Shown one piece after another: positions 44,292-57,960 of a stretch of 64,000 bases of DNA. The notes beneath the pieces were generated by a model. It did not search any database and was not told the origin of the DNA. It saw nothing but the letters and a program-made list of their open reading frames with translations. Location: NCBI GenBank assembly GCA_026874595.1, contig CM049322.1:33746340-33810339 (forward strand). The letters are read 5' to 3'. This DNA is from Sipunculus nudus. Its lineage: Eukaryota; Annelida; Sipuncula; Golfingiida; Sipunculidae. Position 1 is the first letter of the stretch, and every line of letters begins with the position of its first letter. The translations under genes and the position numbers were made by a program.

Positions 44292-44350
<59 letters not shown>
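44291..44350. repeat. (TA)n microsatellite
   Basis: Counterpart at 48087-48134 is shorter. Confidence 0.95.
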
Positions 44351-44353
<3 letters not shown>

Positions 44354-44461
44354 TTATCAAACCGCATGCCCGTAACAACTTTACTTTTAGTTCCTTCCAA
44401 AGAAGAAATGGTTACAAAACTGCAAAATAAGAATGTTTATAATGATAACTCCATTTTTCAG

Positions 44462-44528
44462 CCCTATTTATGGAAAAACGATCCGCAAAGATCACAAAGA
44501 TCCAATCTTAAGTGTCCCTCTGATAAAG
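44462..44528 (+). CDS. Plus-strand exon-like segment
   Basis: 67 nt between a good acceptor (ACTCCATTTTTCAG) and donor (GTGAGT). Phase 0 in, phase 1 out: PYLWKNDPQRSQRSNLKCPS then DK. The frame also runs back to an ATG at 44366 without a stop (MPVTTLLLVPSKEEM). No family recognised; identical copy at 48246-48312. It may be an orphan exon brought in with the filler sequence. Confidence 0.35.
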
Positions 44529-44716
44529 GTGAGTTCTATGAAGGAGGATAAGCGAGACCAATACACAGGCCTGGATGAAAAATAAGAAAAATAAAGAGTA
44601 GCTCAATCGTTCATATTCCCCTAGTAGTAACATTAACATTTTAGACGATCCGTTACATTTTGCCGATTTGTTGTATTATTTAAGCCACTCTCATGTTTAT
44701 GGTTAACGGTATATAT

Positions 44717-44720
44717 TTAA

Positions 44721-44777
<57 letters not shown>
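44717..44777. repeat. (TA)n microsatellite
   Basis: Counterpart at 48502-48560. Confidence 0.95.
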
Positions 44778-44780
<3 letters not shown>

Positions 44781-45649
44781 TGGTAGGGAATGTGAATCAC
44801 ATACGATTATCAAAGCATTAAGAAAGGCCATAATCATTTAAATTAATCATGCTTTATGTACATTTTATATATAACCATCAGTATGTTGTATTGAATTATG
44901 AGAACGACCGAAAGTATGAAAAACCGGATGTAATATGAATTCGTCTGAATTCTTCGGTAAAGCATTATAGCGCAAGTTTTAATTATCCAAGACAATTGTT
45001 CAATGTTAGTGGAACATGGTCATCGTTACGCAGATAAATTACAGATATCTTGAGTAAGAAGCCGTGCCATAGGATTGCATCTATAGCACCTGTTCGTGTA
45101 CATGACTGTGATTTTACGCCTGTCCTTAATGAATAAATGTCTGAAACCACAACAATGTAAGACATATTTTATTTGCATATTAGACATATATGATGGCTGT
45201 ATTTTTTCTTGCGCGTATTAAAATATTTTACAGGGACATGCGTGTTCAGAAAATTCCTAGGTATAAGTCCTTGGGGTGTATTAAGTTATGACAATACAAC
45301 AATTAAAGGGTTTAAGACAAATGAGTCCAAGGAAAAAAGTTTTGTTACTTGAGTGTCTCAAGTCCAATGGATATTAAGTCTCACTGATCGCCTGTATGTG
45401 ACAATTCTGATACTAATTTAGCATGTCTTTTTCTTACCAGCTAAAACAACATGCAAAATATGTCATTGGAACAACACTTTATCCACAAACAAATTGCCTA
45501 GTATTAAAGCTTCTAACACATTTTCTGCACATTTGTATGTGTATCGGCTGTTTAAGGAGGTTTAATGCAAAAAAAAAATTAAGTCCTTAATTGAGTGGAA
45601 GGGTAGATGCTGTGTCTTAAATACTTATTGTTGCTAAAAATATAGCCTG

Positions 45650-45698
<49 letters not shown>

Positions 45699-48084
45699 AC
45701 GCGTGCACAAGTTAATGATCAACATGGTTAAGCACGTCCCTTAATTATAAAAGTAAACCTTACATAATTTCGCAATTAAATGGGCACAGGTGTTTACAAA
45801 ATGTACAAAATGGCTGCTACAGGTCTTTTGAGATCCTAAAATGCTGTTTTGGCCATTTTTTTGGTATCACCTCAATGGTTGTTCCACATATTGTTTCGTT
45901 TTTCCGCTTATCAATTATCCAAAATTAAAAAATATGCATACATGTTTAACACTGAATCCTTAAGCATATAAAAAACTAAACCTTTGCATGATTTGTCAAT
46001 TTAATGAGGATTCAAATTTGGATAGTATCTTCAAAATAAATATGATCAATCCTAAATTAATCACTTTTTAATTCAAATTTATTTGTAACAATCTTTTATA
46101 AAATAATATATATACATATATATATTTATATATATATATATATATTTATATATATAGTTTTGGTAACCATCGTGCAGGCGAGATTTCTTATTTAGGTGTG
46201 ATATTTTAGAAGATTTTTTTTTTCCACTGTGTAGATTAAGTGTTTATTAGATAATAACATATCGTGTTATAAAATATTATTTCAGTTTTTGCTACATCCT
46301 GTTTTATATTGATCAGTTAACAGCAAAATGTGAGTAAATAAAACAAATTTTTTAAGGCATATTCTTCTGCTATTTATACGTTAGTTTCATCTAGAGTTTC
46401 AGAACAATGACATCATTGCCCTGAAATGAGCTATCGATACATACTTTAAGAGAATACCTCTTACACGTTCCCGCTTTATCTGTAAATATTAGTTTATTAA
46501 CAACCATTCGTTGCTTTTTGGCTGACCATACATGGTCTTATATCTTTTCTATGATAGGGTGATGGTGTTAACATATGAAAACAATAAGATTTCATTACTT
46601 CCATGTGGTTCCTTGCTTAACCATGCCTTTCCCCTTAACATCCTTATGTGTTTGATTGAATTAAAGAAAAAAGTAAAATAAGTTTTAATATCTTTTAACC
46701 CTCACGCATTGTTCAGGTGTTAGTAAGTAAATGTGTTTTATATGTAATAACAAGTAATGATAAATATAATAACCACATACGAAACAATACTGTATTCATG
46801 TTAATCGTGTATTTTGTATTAACATTATAAGCCCTGGAAATTAGTGTTAATATCTTATTAACTGGCACATTAAACGTACTTACCGACGTTATTTTTATAA
46901 ATGCCTTACATTTTGCAGCTTTTTCTGTACAGACATAAAAATGACCAACATATGTATTATCTTATATTATACAATGCTTGAACCAAAACCTTGAGTATTC
47001 CTGTGAAATAATTTATGGTATTGCATGCACTCATTTATCAAGACACTCATAAGATGCAAATCCTTCTTTAAATAACTATAAAATATTAAGAAAATTTTGT
47101 AAACAGCTGTACATGTTCTACGACAATAGTTGCTATTGTGAATTCCTATTCTGTTAATTTGATATAATAATGTTTATAAAACATGTAGATTACGTCAACA
47201 GCTAACGAGATTTATATTCCCATTAAAGGGAGGCATTTAGCGTGCCCAGTGAGGCGTGTCTGTACACCTTTGACTGTCCAGCATTAAGCAATGGGTTTTA
47301 TCTATGAATAGAAACTGTACACTTGAAATAAATTCGTTAGTCAGTAAGAATATATTGGAATCGGGCTTAGTACACATTTAAATTAGAAACTTCTATCGAT
47401 TTAACTCAGGATTTCATAACGTATACAGATATTCTCCGTGAATAATGGTTAAATGACCTCGTGCCGTATTGAATTAAAATCTTTTTTTTTTCGTGAAAAC
47501 AATGCCGGTTACATTTTAATGAATGAATGCAAATATTGTTACAAGACGGTTTCATTTGACGGGATATATTTAAATAGCAGGAGATAGGTACATTTGAAAA
47601 CATGTAATGCAAATTTAATTATGCATGTTTAATATCCAATTTATTTATGAGTCTTCAATGGATACGTATAATAATTATCAATCCACTATATTTTACAAAT
47701 TCTCATAAAATTAGAAATATATATTTAGACCATTAGATAATGGTATACGCTTAAGAATAGCAAAAGTCTTATGTAAAGCCTAATTAATGTATTAGATCTG
47801 GACATACAAGAGCGCCGCCTGGATGTGGTCACACAAGTACGCCGACGTTTTTTATTAGGTCGAAGGCAATACGATACCGCAAGCGGGTCGTGCGCTGTAT
47901 TAACACACAAAAGGCTTGAGTAGCGCCTAATGATCGCTGGCCAACGACGGTAACGGAGCCCCCTTTGATCTCCAGGCAGTGCCGGTTGTAAAAACGCGAA
48001 CGGTGGGACGCTTCTGGGTTGATAACCGCTAGTCCCAGATCGGTATCACGCATGTCTGACGCTATTCCTGTGTTCCTGAAACCC

Positions 48085-48137
<53 letters not shown>

Positions 48138-48245
48138 TTATCAAACCGCATGCCCGTAACAACTTTACTTTTAGTTCCTTCCAAAGAAGAAATGGTTACA
48201 AAACTGCAAAATAAGAATGTTTATAATGATAACTCCATTTTTCAG

Positions 48246-48312
48246 CCCTATTTATGGAAAAACGATCCGCAAAGATCACAAAGATCCAATCTTAAGTGTC
48301 CCTCTGATAAAG
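48246..48312 (+). CDS. Plus-strand exon-like segment (tandem copy)
   Basis: Identical copy of 44462-44528 with both splice sites, produced by the 3.8-kb duplication. Confidence 0.35.
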
Positions 48313-48504
48313 GTGAGTTCTATGAAGGAGGATAAGCGAGACCAATACACAGGCCTGGATGAAAAATAAGAAAAATAAAGAGTAGCTCAATCGTTCATAT
48401 TCCCCTAGTAGTAACATTAACATTTTAGACGATCCGTTACATTTTGCCGATTTGTTGTATTATTTAAGCCACTCTCATGTTTATGGTTAACGGTATATAT
48501 TTAA

Positions 48505-48564
<60 letters not shown>

Positions 48565-49004
48565 TGGTAGGGAATGTGAATCACATACGATTATCAAAGC
48601 ATTAAGAAAGGCCATAATCATTTAAATTAATCATGCTTTATGTACATTTTATATATAACCATCAGTATGTTGTATTGAATTATGAGAACGACCGAAAGTA
48701 TGAAAAACCGGATGTAATATGAATTCGTCTGAATTCTTCGGTAAAGCATTATAGCGCAAGTTTTAATTATCCAAGACAATTGTTCAATGTTAGTGGAACA
48801 TGGTCATCGTTACGCAGATAAATTACAGATATCTTGAGTAAGAAGCCGTGCCATAGGATTGCATCTATAGCACCTGTTCGTGTACATGACTGTGATTTTA
48901 CGCCTGTCCTTAATGAATAAATGTCTGAAACCACAACAATGTAAGACATATTTTATTTGCATATTAGACATATATGATGGCTGTATTTTTTCTTGCGCGT
49001 ATTA

Positions 49005-50412
49005 AATAAAATGTTAACAAGTTATTGGAGAAGGATGTGAGCATAACCCCTGTTTCACGCACATAGGATAGTTCCTTGGTGATATGATGAAGCGCCAGAA
49101 GATGCGACAGACACTGATTTTTGGTGACACCTGGATACAACAAAACAAGATAGGAGGTGGGTGGTACCGCCAGATCTTGTAGTCAAGGAAATAGAAATGG
49201 AACTATGCAGCTGATACTTAGATAATCATAGGATATGACAGCATTAAAATCGTGTCAATCGGACATTGGACTATACCATATCCCGATCTAGATATAATCC
49301 AGCCTAAAGTGTTACCAGGAATACCAATAAAATCCAAACACCGTCGTCCACAATGCACTATGACTGGGAGGAACTATACTGTTGAACTTTTTAGCGCAAC
49401 ATACAGTCACTTCAATCCAAAATTGCAATACCCTACCTTTTTTTACAATGTGTCATGCCGTTTAATATAGGGAAAAAAAACACACTTCTAAACACACTTA
49501 GTGAGCAAGCAACAACATTTCATGGTCATTTTTTGTGATGATATAAATAAATATATGCAGCTATGCACCTATCGCCATATAGGTACAGTAGCTGAACATT
49601 GCAACGATTTTTGACAAAACTACTGTTGTTCAAAATAATTAAAGGAATTGGTATGTGCACTCAGGAAGACTATTTTTTAATCAGGAAAAGGAGTTACTAC
49701 AGATAAAGATAGGAAATGAATGGATATGAGTTAAATTTCATTTTGAGCTATGAGCAACAAACTGTACAACATACTCACAATCCAAGGTTGCTCTCATCGA
49801 TGTTGATGCTGCCCACAGATAGTAATAAATAGCATTTTGAGTCATAATGTTATTTTTCAAGTCATTCCAAATTATCATCATAAAAAATGCATGTTAATCA
49901 GTCGTCTGTATCAGACAATAAAATGATTTGTTTATATAGTGGAACCTTTAGAGGTAAGTATCGGAGTTTATATTACCATTAATATAAAAGCATTTAAAAT
50001 GCCTCATAGAAGACTCTTGTTGGTAAACTTGTTTAATCTATTATGTTATCAGTATTAATGTAGTTGTTATAGCACTGGAGTAAACTTGCTTCAAAATATT
50101 TAAATCGGTGGTGTAAATTAGATGCTACATGCTCTGCAATTTTTGCTAGAACAGACCACATTTTCTTGAAGGTTCTCACCTACTTGGCAGTTGCCAGTTT
50201 CAACACACTTCTAACGCACCTATCTAATATTGGAGACCATGTTAGAGATTACAAAAATCCAGTTATAAAAACACAGGGTGGAAAAAAAACTTAACGATTG
50301 TTGTAATATTACAATTATTATTTTGTTATTTTCTGGGCATATATGTTTGTCGGAAAAGAAAAACAAAAAGAAAAACAACCTGTCATATTCTCAAATTCAA
50401 ACAAAAACATAC
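49005..50412. other. Block B (unit 2), pre-insertion state
   Basis: Colinear with 24600-28138 but single copy and without the SINE, MITE and 1.42-kb duplication. It also lacks the stretch from 25860 to 27620. Useful as an empty-site reference. No gene seen. Confidence 0.7.
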
Positions 50413-50487
50413 CTTTGATATATTTGTGGAAGCAAAGTTCCGAGAAGTGTAAGCGACAAACAATGCAGTACAACTTTCTATGAGCTT
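50413..50487 (-). CDS. Conserved Cys-rich exon, unit 2
   Basis: 75 nt, phase 1 to phase 1, donor GTATGT, acceptor TTTTAAGAG. It encodes AHRKLYCIVCRLHFSELC then FHKYIK, the paralog of 28213-28139. Keeps frame and splice sites. No neighbouring exon could be fixed. Confidence 0.4.
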
Positions 50488-51680
50488 CTCTTAAAACTAA
50501 TTGCACGAAATAAATGACATAGATACATACCCTAACCCCCGTTTCATCTAAATGACTGTACCAGCATTAGAAAAGATAAAGCGATAACGGGAATAAGTTA
50601 TGTACAGCAATTAAAAGAATAATCATATAACCACTCTTCGGTTGGTCCTGTTTTAATATATATTTATTATTAGCAGAGGAAAGTGGCTATAATTTGGTCT
50701 TTGTTGTTAACTGAAGGAAATGTTTACACAATGCATGCATTTCTGTAGAAGTGTATTTGATTATATTAGACAAACAAACCCTTATTCGGATTAATCCTGA
50801 ACCTAATGGTTCGCTGGAGGGAACTTTACATGTGTAAAGTAAATACCCTTGATTTAAACATCATTGTTATCCAACTGCCACTATGGCGTCCCGCCGCCTC
50901 TTTTTTTATCACCGCCACGCTAAAATGTTACAACCATCCCTTTAATAAATCCAAGGCTATTATTATATAATTTCAGTTGGAGTGCTAGGGAACATCGTAA
51001 TATAATACCCAAACACAGCCTTTCACTGCTGTCTCTTTATTCATTATTGTGTACATTAATGAAAGGATTAATTTTAATAGAAATTCCTTTTTTTTATATT
51101 CGGACCCCGAATATACTGTGAACGCACGGATCCGCCGTTTGTTGAAACATGCCCTAGTCGGGGCCAAGCCATGTCTTGCATTTAATATACTATAACGCAT
51201 ACAGAATATATTATAGAATTATTTTATAATAAAGTATTTGTCATTTTTTGTAATGTTAGCAATAAAACTATGAATGATTCAGTTGGTCTTTTTTTATTGG
51301 AAAGCTTAAATTTGTTTCAAGGCCGGAGGGTGAGCGATAAAAGAAGTGTTGTTGATTTCCAGCCAACCTACTTACAGTACTGTGCACATGTTTAATCACA
51401 TAACCTATCATCACATTAAACATTGTTTCAACCTCAAACATATACTAAAAGCGTTTATGATATGACTGTGCAGAGTAAATGGTATATTTCTTTGTCAGAT
51501 ATGTATCACTTGAATATTACAATATGAATAATATACAAATGAATAAAAAATGCAGGATATTCTTGTGTTCATAACATCGAGTTAGCTAAAGATTTATATC
51601 AACTACAAATTCTAATATCTTAATTAAATCTATAAAGAAATTAATAAAATTATGTTCTTTTGTTGAGTGTTTTATAGTTT
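50488..51680. other. Block B (unit 2), no gene seen
   Basis: Paralogous to 28214-29390. Confidence 0.5.
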
Positions 51681-51687
51681 ATTTATA

Positions 51688-51704
51688 TATGTATATGTAT
51701 ATAT

Positions 51705-51761
<57 letters not shown>

Positions 51762-51853
51762 GATGGAAAGGGTATGGGAACTGGCAGTGAACCACTTTCT
51801 GTGTATACCACTTCCATCTATAAAATAATGAACCACCTTGGGCTATTCATGTA

Positions 51854-51911
<58 letters not shown>

Positions 51912-51912
51912 C

Positions 51913-51949
<37 letters not shown>

Positions 51950-51955
51950 GATTTA
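51688..51955. repeat. (TA)n, (GA)n and (GACA)n microsatellites
   Basis: TA tracts 51688-51755 and 51852-51889, GA 51890-51911, GACA repeats about 51912-51950. Between them is an 80-bp unique piece. Not present in unit 1 at this position. Confidence 0.9.
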
Positions 51956-52370
51956 TTGTGGTATTAAAATAATGAAAATAGTGTAGGATTTTCCCGACAA
52001 AATAAAATCTTTAAAAGTATTGCGTCAGTTATTATTAAATAATCGATTACTGGTCACCACACATTTCTGAATAATCAATTACAAATTTCGTATCGATCCT
52101 TTGTATAGGGACCGAAACAGTTCGGCCGTCCGTACTACTACTCTATCAGAAATTCTACTGGAGAACACTAAATATATCCATGTTAATATATTTCATGGGG
52201 GTTTGATGTGCAACAATTCAAGAAATGTACAAAACGCGATATTTTATAAAAGCGATGGAATAAGATTTTATGGTCTAAGTTTAAGTAACCCAACCCTTGC
52301 TCCTGATACCGTGTAACTGTCTTAAACCGAGTCTGGTACTGACAAATACATTTTAAGGGCATATAAATAA
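51956..52370. other. Unit 2-specific sequence, nothing seen
   Basis: No paralog in the window; it takes the place where unit 1 has the Penelope-like fragment. Confidence 0.5.
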
Positions 52371-52568
52371 ACAAATTATATCGAGTGCAGTACTCGGTTA
52401 AAAAACTAGATGTGTTGTTTTTGCAGAAGATAAATCAGTGACTAACAGAAACAAATTGAAACGGATAAGGTTTTTTGATAATAATATAATTAAGAAAAAT
52501 ATAGTTTGTATAATTTTGGAAAAGAATCAATAACAGCATCATTTATGTCGACAGCAAGCAATTAATCA

Positions 52569-52757
52569 ATGTGTGGAACGGACACATCTTTGTTAGCCAT
52601 ATTAAATGGGGCAGGTATAAGGGTTATATCCCATAATCTCGTCCCTCTTGTGGGGGAAGATATGTCTACAATCAACGCTACATGGACCTGGGCTTTGTTA
52701 AAATTCATATATGACACATATACAGGTGTTAACCAAAACTCAGAAAAATGCAACTAA
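52569..52757 (+). CDS. Short reading frame, unit 2 copy
   Basis: 62 codons from ATG: MCGTDTSLLAILNGAGIRVI, LVGEDMSTINATWTWALLKF, then NSEKCN. Paralog of 29736-29915 with three extra codons because the stop was shifted. No indel within the shared region. Confidence 0.3.
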   Translation: MCGTDTSLLAILNGAGIRVISHNLVPLVGEDMSTINATWTWALLKFIYDTYTGVNQNSEKCN

Positions 52758-53137
52758 GCGTTGGGAGGGTGTATTCGGTAAGTCTGAGTTCACTGATATG
52801 TAAACTTCAACTGAAATTATCTGACGTAATTTCCCCACATAAAATTGTGCAGTGACACATAGGTGCACTGTCGTTAGCCTGTTTTGCCGTTCTAGTTGAG
52901 TGAACGTTAATTGTAATTCGGCCGCCTCCGCATGTAACCATAGACCACCTGATACCAAACGCTCAGGTCAGTAGTTTATAGGTCACCAGTCCAGAGATGA
53001 GAAACACGACATTGTATAAATGGTTTAAATTACGTGTCGAAGTTAATGGATATTAATAGGGCCACCGAGCACTTTTCTTATTGCTCACGTATTGTTTTAT
53101 CTACATCTTATGAATATTCTGTACCTATCAACAGGGT

Positions 53138-53259
53138 CCAGTATAAATCGGCTGGTAAGGCTGGGTCAGGCACACCCGTTCCACAACAACCAGTGTGAAA
53201 GGATCTCTTGCAGAAGATCTTCGAGTGTCAACGGAAAGGCTGGGGTTGAAGATCCGTAA
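53138..53259 (+). promoter_or_regulatory. Core promoter and first exon candidate, unit 2
   Basis: AGTATAAATCGG followed by CACACCCGTTCCACAACAACC and the donor GATCC then GTAAGC. Same arrangement as 30345-30464, with a small internal deletion. Confidence 0.4.
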
Positions 53260-56200
53260 GCTTTTCCCACTTAATACATTTCGAACTATAACTCTAGATA
53301 TTAAGTCTCAGCACCCAGTGAGAACACAGTTCGTTAAAATTAAAAGTAGACCTTTAAAAAGGAGTAAACGTGGAGTAAACGTACTTGAAATCGCAAGTGC
53401 ACTGTAGTGTTGGGAGGCAACTTTTTCATGCAAAGCAGCTTTAATGTTTAGTGGACAGTTTAAAAGATGCCGCCGTTCAATCCGTCACGTTTTCTCGATG
53501 CACGGATTAAAATCGTGAGGTATATACGGGGCTTTAATGATGTCTATATGCAAGGTATGGCAAATCTTAAAAATACCACGTACTGTAAATTGCGTACTGT
53601 TTACAAAGGGCATGAGCCCAGGGTAATGACGTAATGTTCCCGGAGTAGGAACCTTTCTAGGCAGTTGACAGTTGCCATTGTACTTGACTTGGTGATAGAA
53701 GTTATGAGAATTATTGTAATTTTCTTCCTATTATTTTTTTTACCCCGGATGAGACCACATCGGTGAGGCCAAATAGCACAGGGCGCAAAGTAAGTGTACT
53801 GTTCAGCTGACGGAGTAGCGGACATCCCGGTATGGTGGAAGGTGACTTATTAGAACAGCACCACAGAACCGCACGGTCGACGCAGGGTTTGTCAACGAGG
53901 CCGAGAGAGGGCACTCAGGTGTGGCCGGTAGAGAGAGGATGATTTATCAGTGGCTAGAAGAGTCGAGATACTGCTGTTCCGGGCAGTGAATAATCAAGGC
54001 CTGAGGTCGCACAAGTCCAGCACAGAAGAACCGGTAGTCTAGGTAATGACGTCCAGAGTCATTTAAGTTACTTTTATCTTATGCTGGTCTCCCTCATTAC
54101 AGTAAGCCAAAAGTGTGTATGTAGGTGTGTGTGGGAGTGATTGGTTCAGAATGATCAGCTTCCTATACAGATTTGTAAACCAAGGTATACATGAACCGAC
54201 CAAAACTATATTTACAAACAGGCTGTTTTCTCTAGAAGAAAGATCATTTTGCAATGAAAGGATTTGCTCCACACATGTTTTAATGTTTGTCATATGTATG
54301 AATTAGAAAATGTATGACAAGAATATATTATTAGCTGCACTTTCCGAGACAAGTTAAATTGAATGATAATTAGCCAATTCGAGAATGATGTAATGCTAAA
54401 AATGATGCATAATGATTAGATAAGTCGGGAAAGTAATGTTAAATGATTTGACAATTCTAGAAAGATGTTATTTTCAATGACGCATCACAATATGACAATT
54501 CGAGAATGACGTAGTATCCTTTGAAAGGAAAGATTACTTTACACTCTGAGAATAAATGGTGCTTTAAAGAACTCCAAAAGGTTCTTTACCCCTAAAAAAA
54601 TATGGAACCCTAATTGGTTCTTTAAAGAACCCTATAATACATTAGGCGTACCCTCATCCATAGTGCACTGGTAGGGAGTATAAGGAAATGAATACAAATT
54701 CAGTAAAATATGAATCATTTCAATACAGATAATATTTTATTTTCACACTAAATTAGCAGCACTAGTTGTCCAAACAGTTTACATTAATCCATATATTATG
54801 TAGAAAATCGCCACAATCCAAGATTATGAATCACTTCTCATACGTAAACATCAATGGGTTTTTATAAATATGTTGAATTTGTTGCCACACTGAACACAAA
54901 GCTAGCCGCCAGAAATGTCAACACTGCTGACCTGAGTGAGGTATAGTCATGTCTTCCTTAATCTATTGTCTTATTCGACACCCTTCATGTGTATATCGAC
55001 TGCTCTGATTGTATCTGTGATATAAGACAGATCTTTCATTAATAAATCATTAATATCCTGTATTTTAGTAATTTAACTTCACGGTGGTATATCTAATGAT
55101 AGACATATAAAATTAATATAATGTAATTTAGGTCACTAATGATTCAATAAGCCGGCCTTTACCACTGGTTGGCCGAAAATAGTCTACATCTAACAGACAA
55201 TGTATCAACAAGAATATATATGTTATGTATGCACAACTTAGCTGTTTTATAGTCAGTTCATCACAAATACATTCGAGAATTCATTACTCCTTACCTTCAG
55301 ACCAATTCTTATTCACATTCTTTTCATATATTTGGAGCTTAAGTGAAATAGAAGATTATTTACTTACACGATGTCAATTCTCTTCTTTTCCAACGCACAA
55401 CCGTTAAGCACTTCATATATGGCTGGTTGACAGGAACAATTTCTGAATTTGTAAAGAAACAAGTGCATTCAATTTTATATATACCGTTTGTAATGTATAG
55501 CAGTATTAATATATATGCCAGTCGGTTGACACGCTGAGGAATTACATCTCCCAGGCGTTTTCTTTATTTAAATATGGGGCGCATTCCTATTAACTTACTC
55601 TTATTAACTTACTATTGTATAACTATAGTTAAACTTTCTTGAAGCGTTAAACAATCGCTCTGACGGAATCTGTGGTCCTATACTTTGACAAAATTTTTAA
55701 CCTGAAGAACCCTCATTCATGTTAAAGAATCTAAATTCATCCTAAAGAATCCACCTTTATTTAAAGAACCCTGCTTTGCCTCAAAACACCTTAGAGTTCA
55801 TTACTCTATCTTTAGATTCTTCAGAGAACCCCCATGAACCCAGTTTTTCTAAGGGTTTAACATTTACTGAAATGTGCAAAGGGCATTATTCCCTTGCCAC
55901 TGGTACACTATAGGTAAATGAAGAAAATAACAAAGAGGTAAAATATGCCAGCAGATAAAATATATAAACGGTCCAGAGACAGATAATTATTTGCCTATAT
56001 GTGATATGTGGAAACATTCTAACAATGACTTGGTTGAGCACTTTTCACAATCTGAATTAATGGAATTAGATGATAAGTGTTGGGATTCTTTAACATGTAT
56101 CTACATGTGCCATATATATAGTTTAACCATATTTAATCTCCATAACGATGAGGTGATTAACAGTTTACTTTGTGCCGAATGGCAACTTACTGCTCCGAAG

Positions 56201-56326
56201 AGCCGGAGTTATATGCTGATTTTTTTCAGGTTTGCACAAAACACTGCCAAATTACTGAAAATGCTTTATTCTAGAACTGAAAATATGTGACTTGGTCGTT
56301 TCATAATATGCAGTGTGGTTGCTTTT
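53260..56326. other. Block B end (unit 2), no gene seen
   Basis: Paralogous to 30465-33882. Includes the GC-richer stretch 53740-54060 and AAAGAACC words at 54560-54630 and 55700-55850. Frames near 54063-54293 and 55991-56290 are not kept in unit 1. Confidence 0.5.
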
Positions 56327-57960
56327 AGCTTATCTGAGCTATAGCTATCATCCATTATCCGTCGTCCGTCAGATGGTCCGGCCGTCCGTCCGTTAACAGT
56401 ACACGAATCGTAACAGTTAGTCCTAGGTTTTTTTAACTATAAATCCAAGAAGGTTATAGACTAGTTCAGTTTGGAAAGCTAAATATAGGTCATGGTGATC
56501 AAAAATGTTTGACCTATAGCCCAAAAATATGATAGTGAGCACCCATAAAATAAGACATGGGCATAAATTGTATACATTAGACCTAGAATCCTTTAACAAA
56601 ACGTTTAAGGAGTTCCTAGGGAAATGTTTTATGAAACGTAAAATTAAGTCTCTGTGACCTTTATTCTGCGACCTATAGGAAAAGATGTCATCTGAGCAAA
56701 ATGAGGCCTAGGATCTTCCAACGCAAGATCCTGGGAGGTCCCAGCCAAATCTCCGTTGGTACCTGCAATTAAATCATCCTGACCTATATATTGTGATCTA
56801 CAGCCTTAGAACATGATTGTGAGCACCCAGAGAGTCAGACGTGGCTAAAATTGTATTAATTATATTTACAGTCTTTTACTGTAACGTTTAGGGAGATCCT
56901 AGTAAAATGTCCCTGGAAAACTGAAATTAAGTTACTGTGACCTGTATTATACGACCTAATGGAAAAGATGTCAAAACACCCTGAATGTCAGTTAGGCATA
57001 AGTCGTATCTATGAGGCCTATAATCTTTTAACGCAATGTCCTGGTAGGTTCTAGTCCAATCTCCTTGGAAACCTAAAATTAGCTTATCCTGACCTATATG
57101 TTATGACCTACGGGCTAAAAACATGATTTTGAGAACCAAGAGAGTCAGAAGGGTCACAAATAGTATACATAAGGCCTAGTATGCTTTAGTATACCATGAA
57201 GGGATGTCCTGGGGAAATGTCCTTGGAAACATGAAATTAGGTCACTACGACCTATATATTGCGATAAAGAGGAAAAATGTCATATGAGCATCCCGAATTT
57301 CAGATATGCACAAATCGTCTAAATCTTCTAACGTATCATCCTGGGAGGCTTTAGGCGAATCTCCTGTTTATCAAGATAAAGTCATGGTTGCCTATATTTT
57401 GGGACCTACGGGCCGAAAACATGATTTGGAGCACCAAGAGAGTCAGACTGGTCAAATTGTACCCATTAAGCCTAGAATCTTCTAACCTTAGATTTAGGGA
57501 TGTCCTAGGCAAATATCCTAAAAAAAAATAATAAGATCACGTGCCCAATATTCTGCGACCTAAAGGAAAATATGTCACTTATGCGACCCCGAAAATCAGC
57601 TGGGCACATATCGTATCTTTTAAACCTAGAAATATCTAACTGTTCAACCAGGGAGTTCCTATGAAAAACCTCTTTAGGAACTTGAAATTGAGGCCTATAA
57701 ATGGAGGCCTATATTTTGTGACCTTTGGTCTGAAAACATGGTTTTGAGCGGTCAGACAGGCTCAAAGTGTGTTCATGAGGCCTAAAATCCTTTAACCGTA
57801 CATTTCGAGATTTCCTAGGCAATTGATCTAGGAAAAGTAAAATTAGGGCATCGTAACCTATATTCTGCGACCTATGGGAAAAGATGTCATATGAGCACCC
57901 TGAATGTCAGATAGGCGCAAATCGTATCTTTGAACCTAGAAACATCTAACATTATATTCA
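56327..57960. repeat. End motif plus 155-bp satellite (unit 3)
   Basis: Opens with the TTATCTGAGCTATAG end and GTCCGTCCGTTAAC, then satellite units as in 33970-35520 but more diverged. Confidence 0.75.

Larger units (their letters stand above)
43373..44544. other. Unit 2-specific filler sequence
   Basis: No match elsewhere in the window except its own tandem copy (47169-48339). It replaces about 12 kb of unit 1. The first 590 bp are AT-rich. 43960-44270 is GC-rich. A TA tract lies at 44291-44350, followed by the exon-like segment at 44462. Confidence 0.7.
41421..49004. repeat. Recent 3.8-kb tandem duplication
   Basis: Copies 41421-45220 and 45221-49004 are nearly identical. The differences noticed are one substitution (ATTTCTAGG against ATTCCTAGG) and (AT)n lengths at 42304, 44291 and 44717. 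The junction joins GCGCGTATTA to AAATATTTTACAGGG with short A/T homology. The duplicated piece spans the A/novel/B junction of unit 2, so it postdates that rearrangement. Confidence 0.9.
33883..56326. repeat. Segmental array unit 2 (CTLD region lost)
   Basis: Block A (33883-43372) follows unit 1 colinearly until 43372, which corresponds to unit 1 position about 11720. The sequence then switches to about 1.17 kb without a counterpart and re-enters block B at 44545, corresponding to about 23745. About 12 kb, including every lectin exon of unit 1, is therefore absent. A later 3.8-kb tandem duplication (41421-45220 and 45221-49004) lies across this junction. Confidence 0.8.

Noticed and set aside
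43610-48949. Pairs of identical short frames at 3.8-kb spacing
   Set aside because: Identity comes from the recent tandem duplication and says nothing about coding.
54063-54293. Minus-strand frame as an exon
   Set aside because: The unit 1 paralog has a stop and a gap of about 20 bases in the frame.
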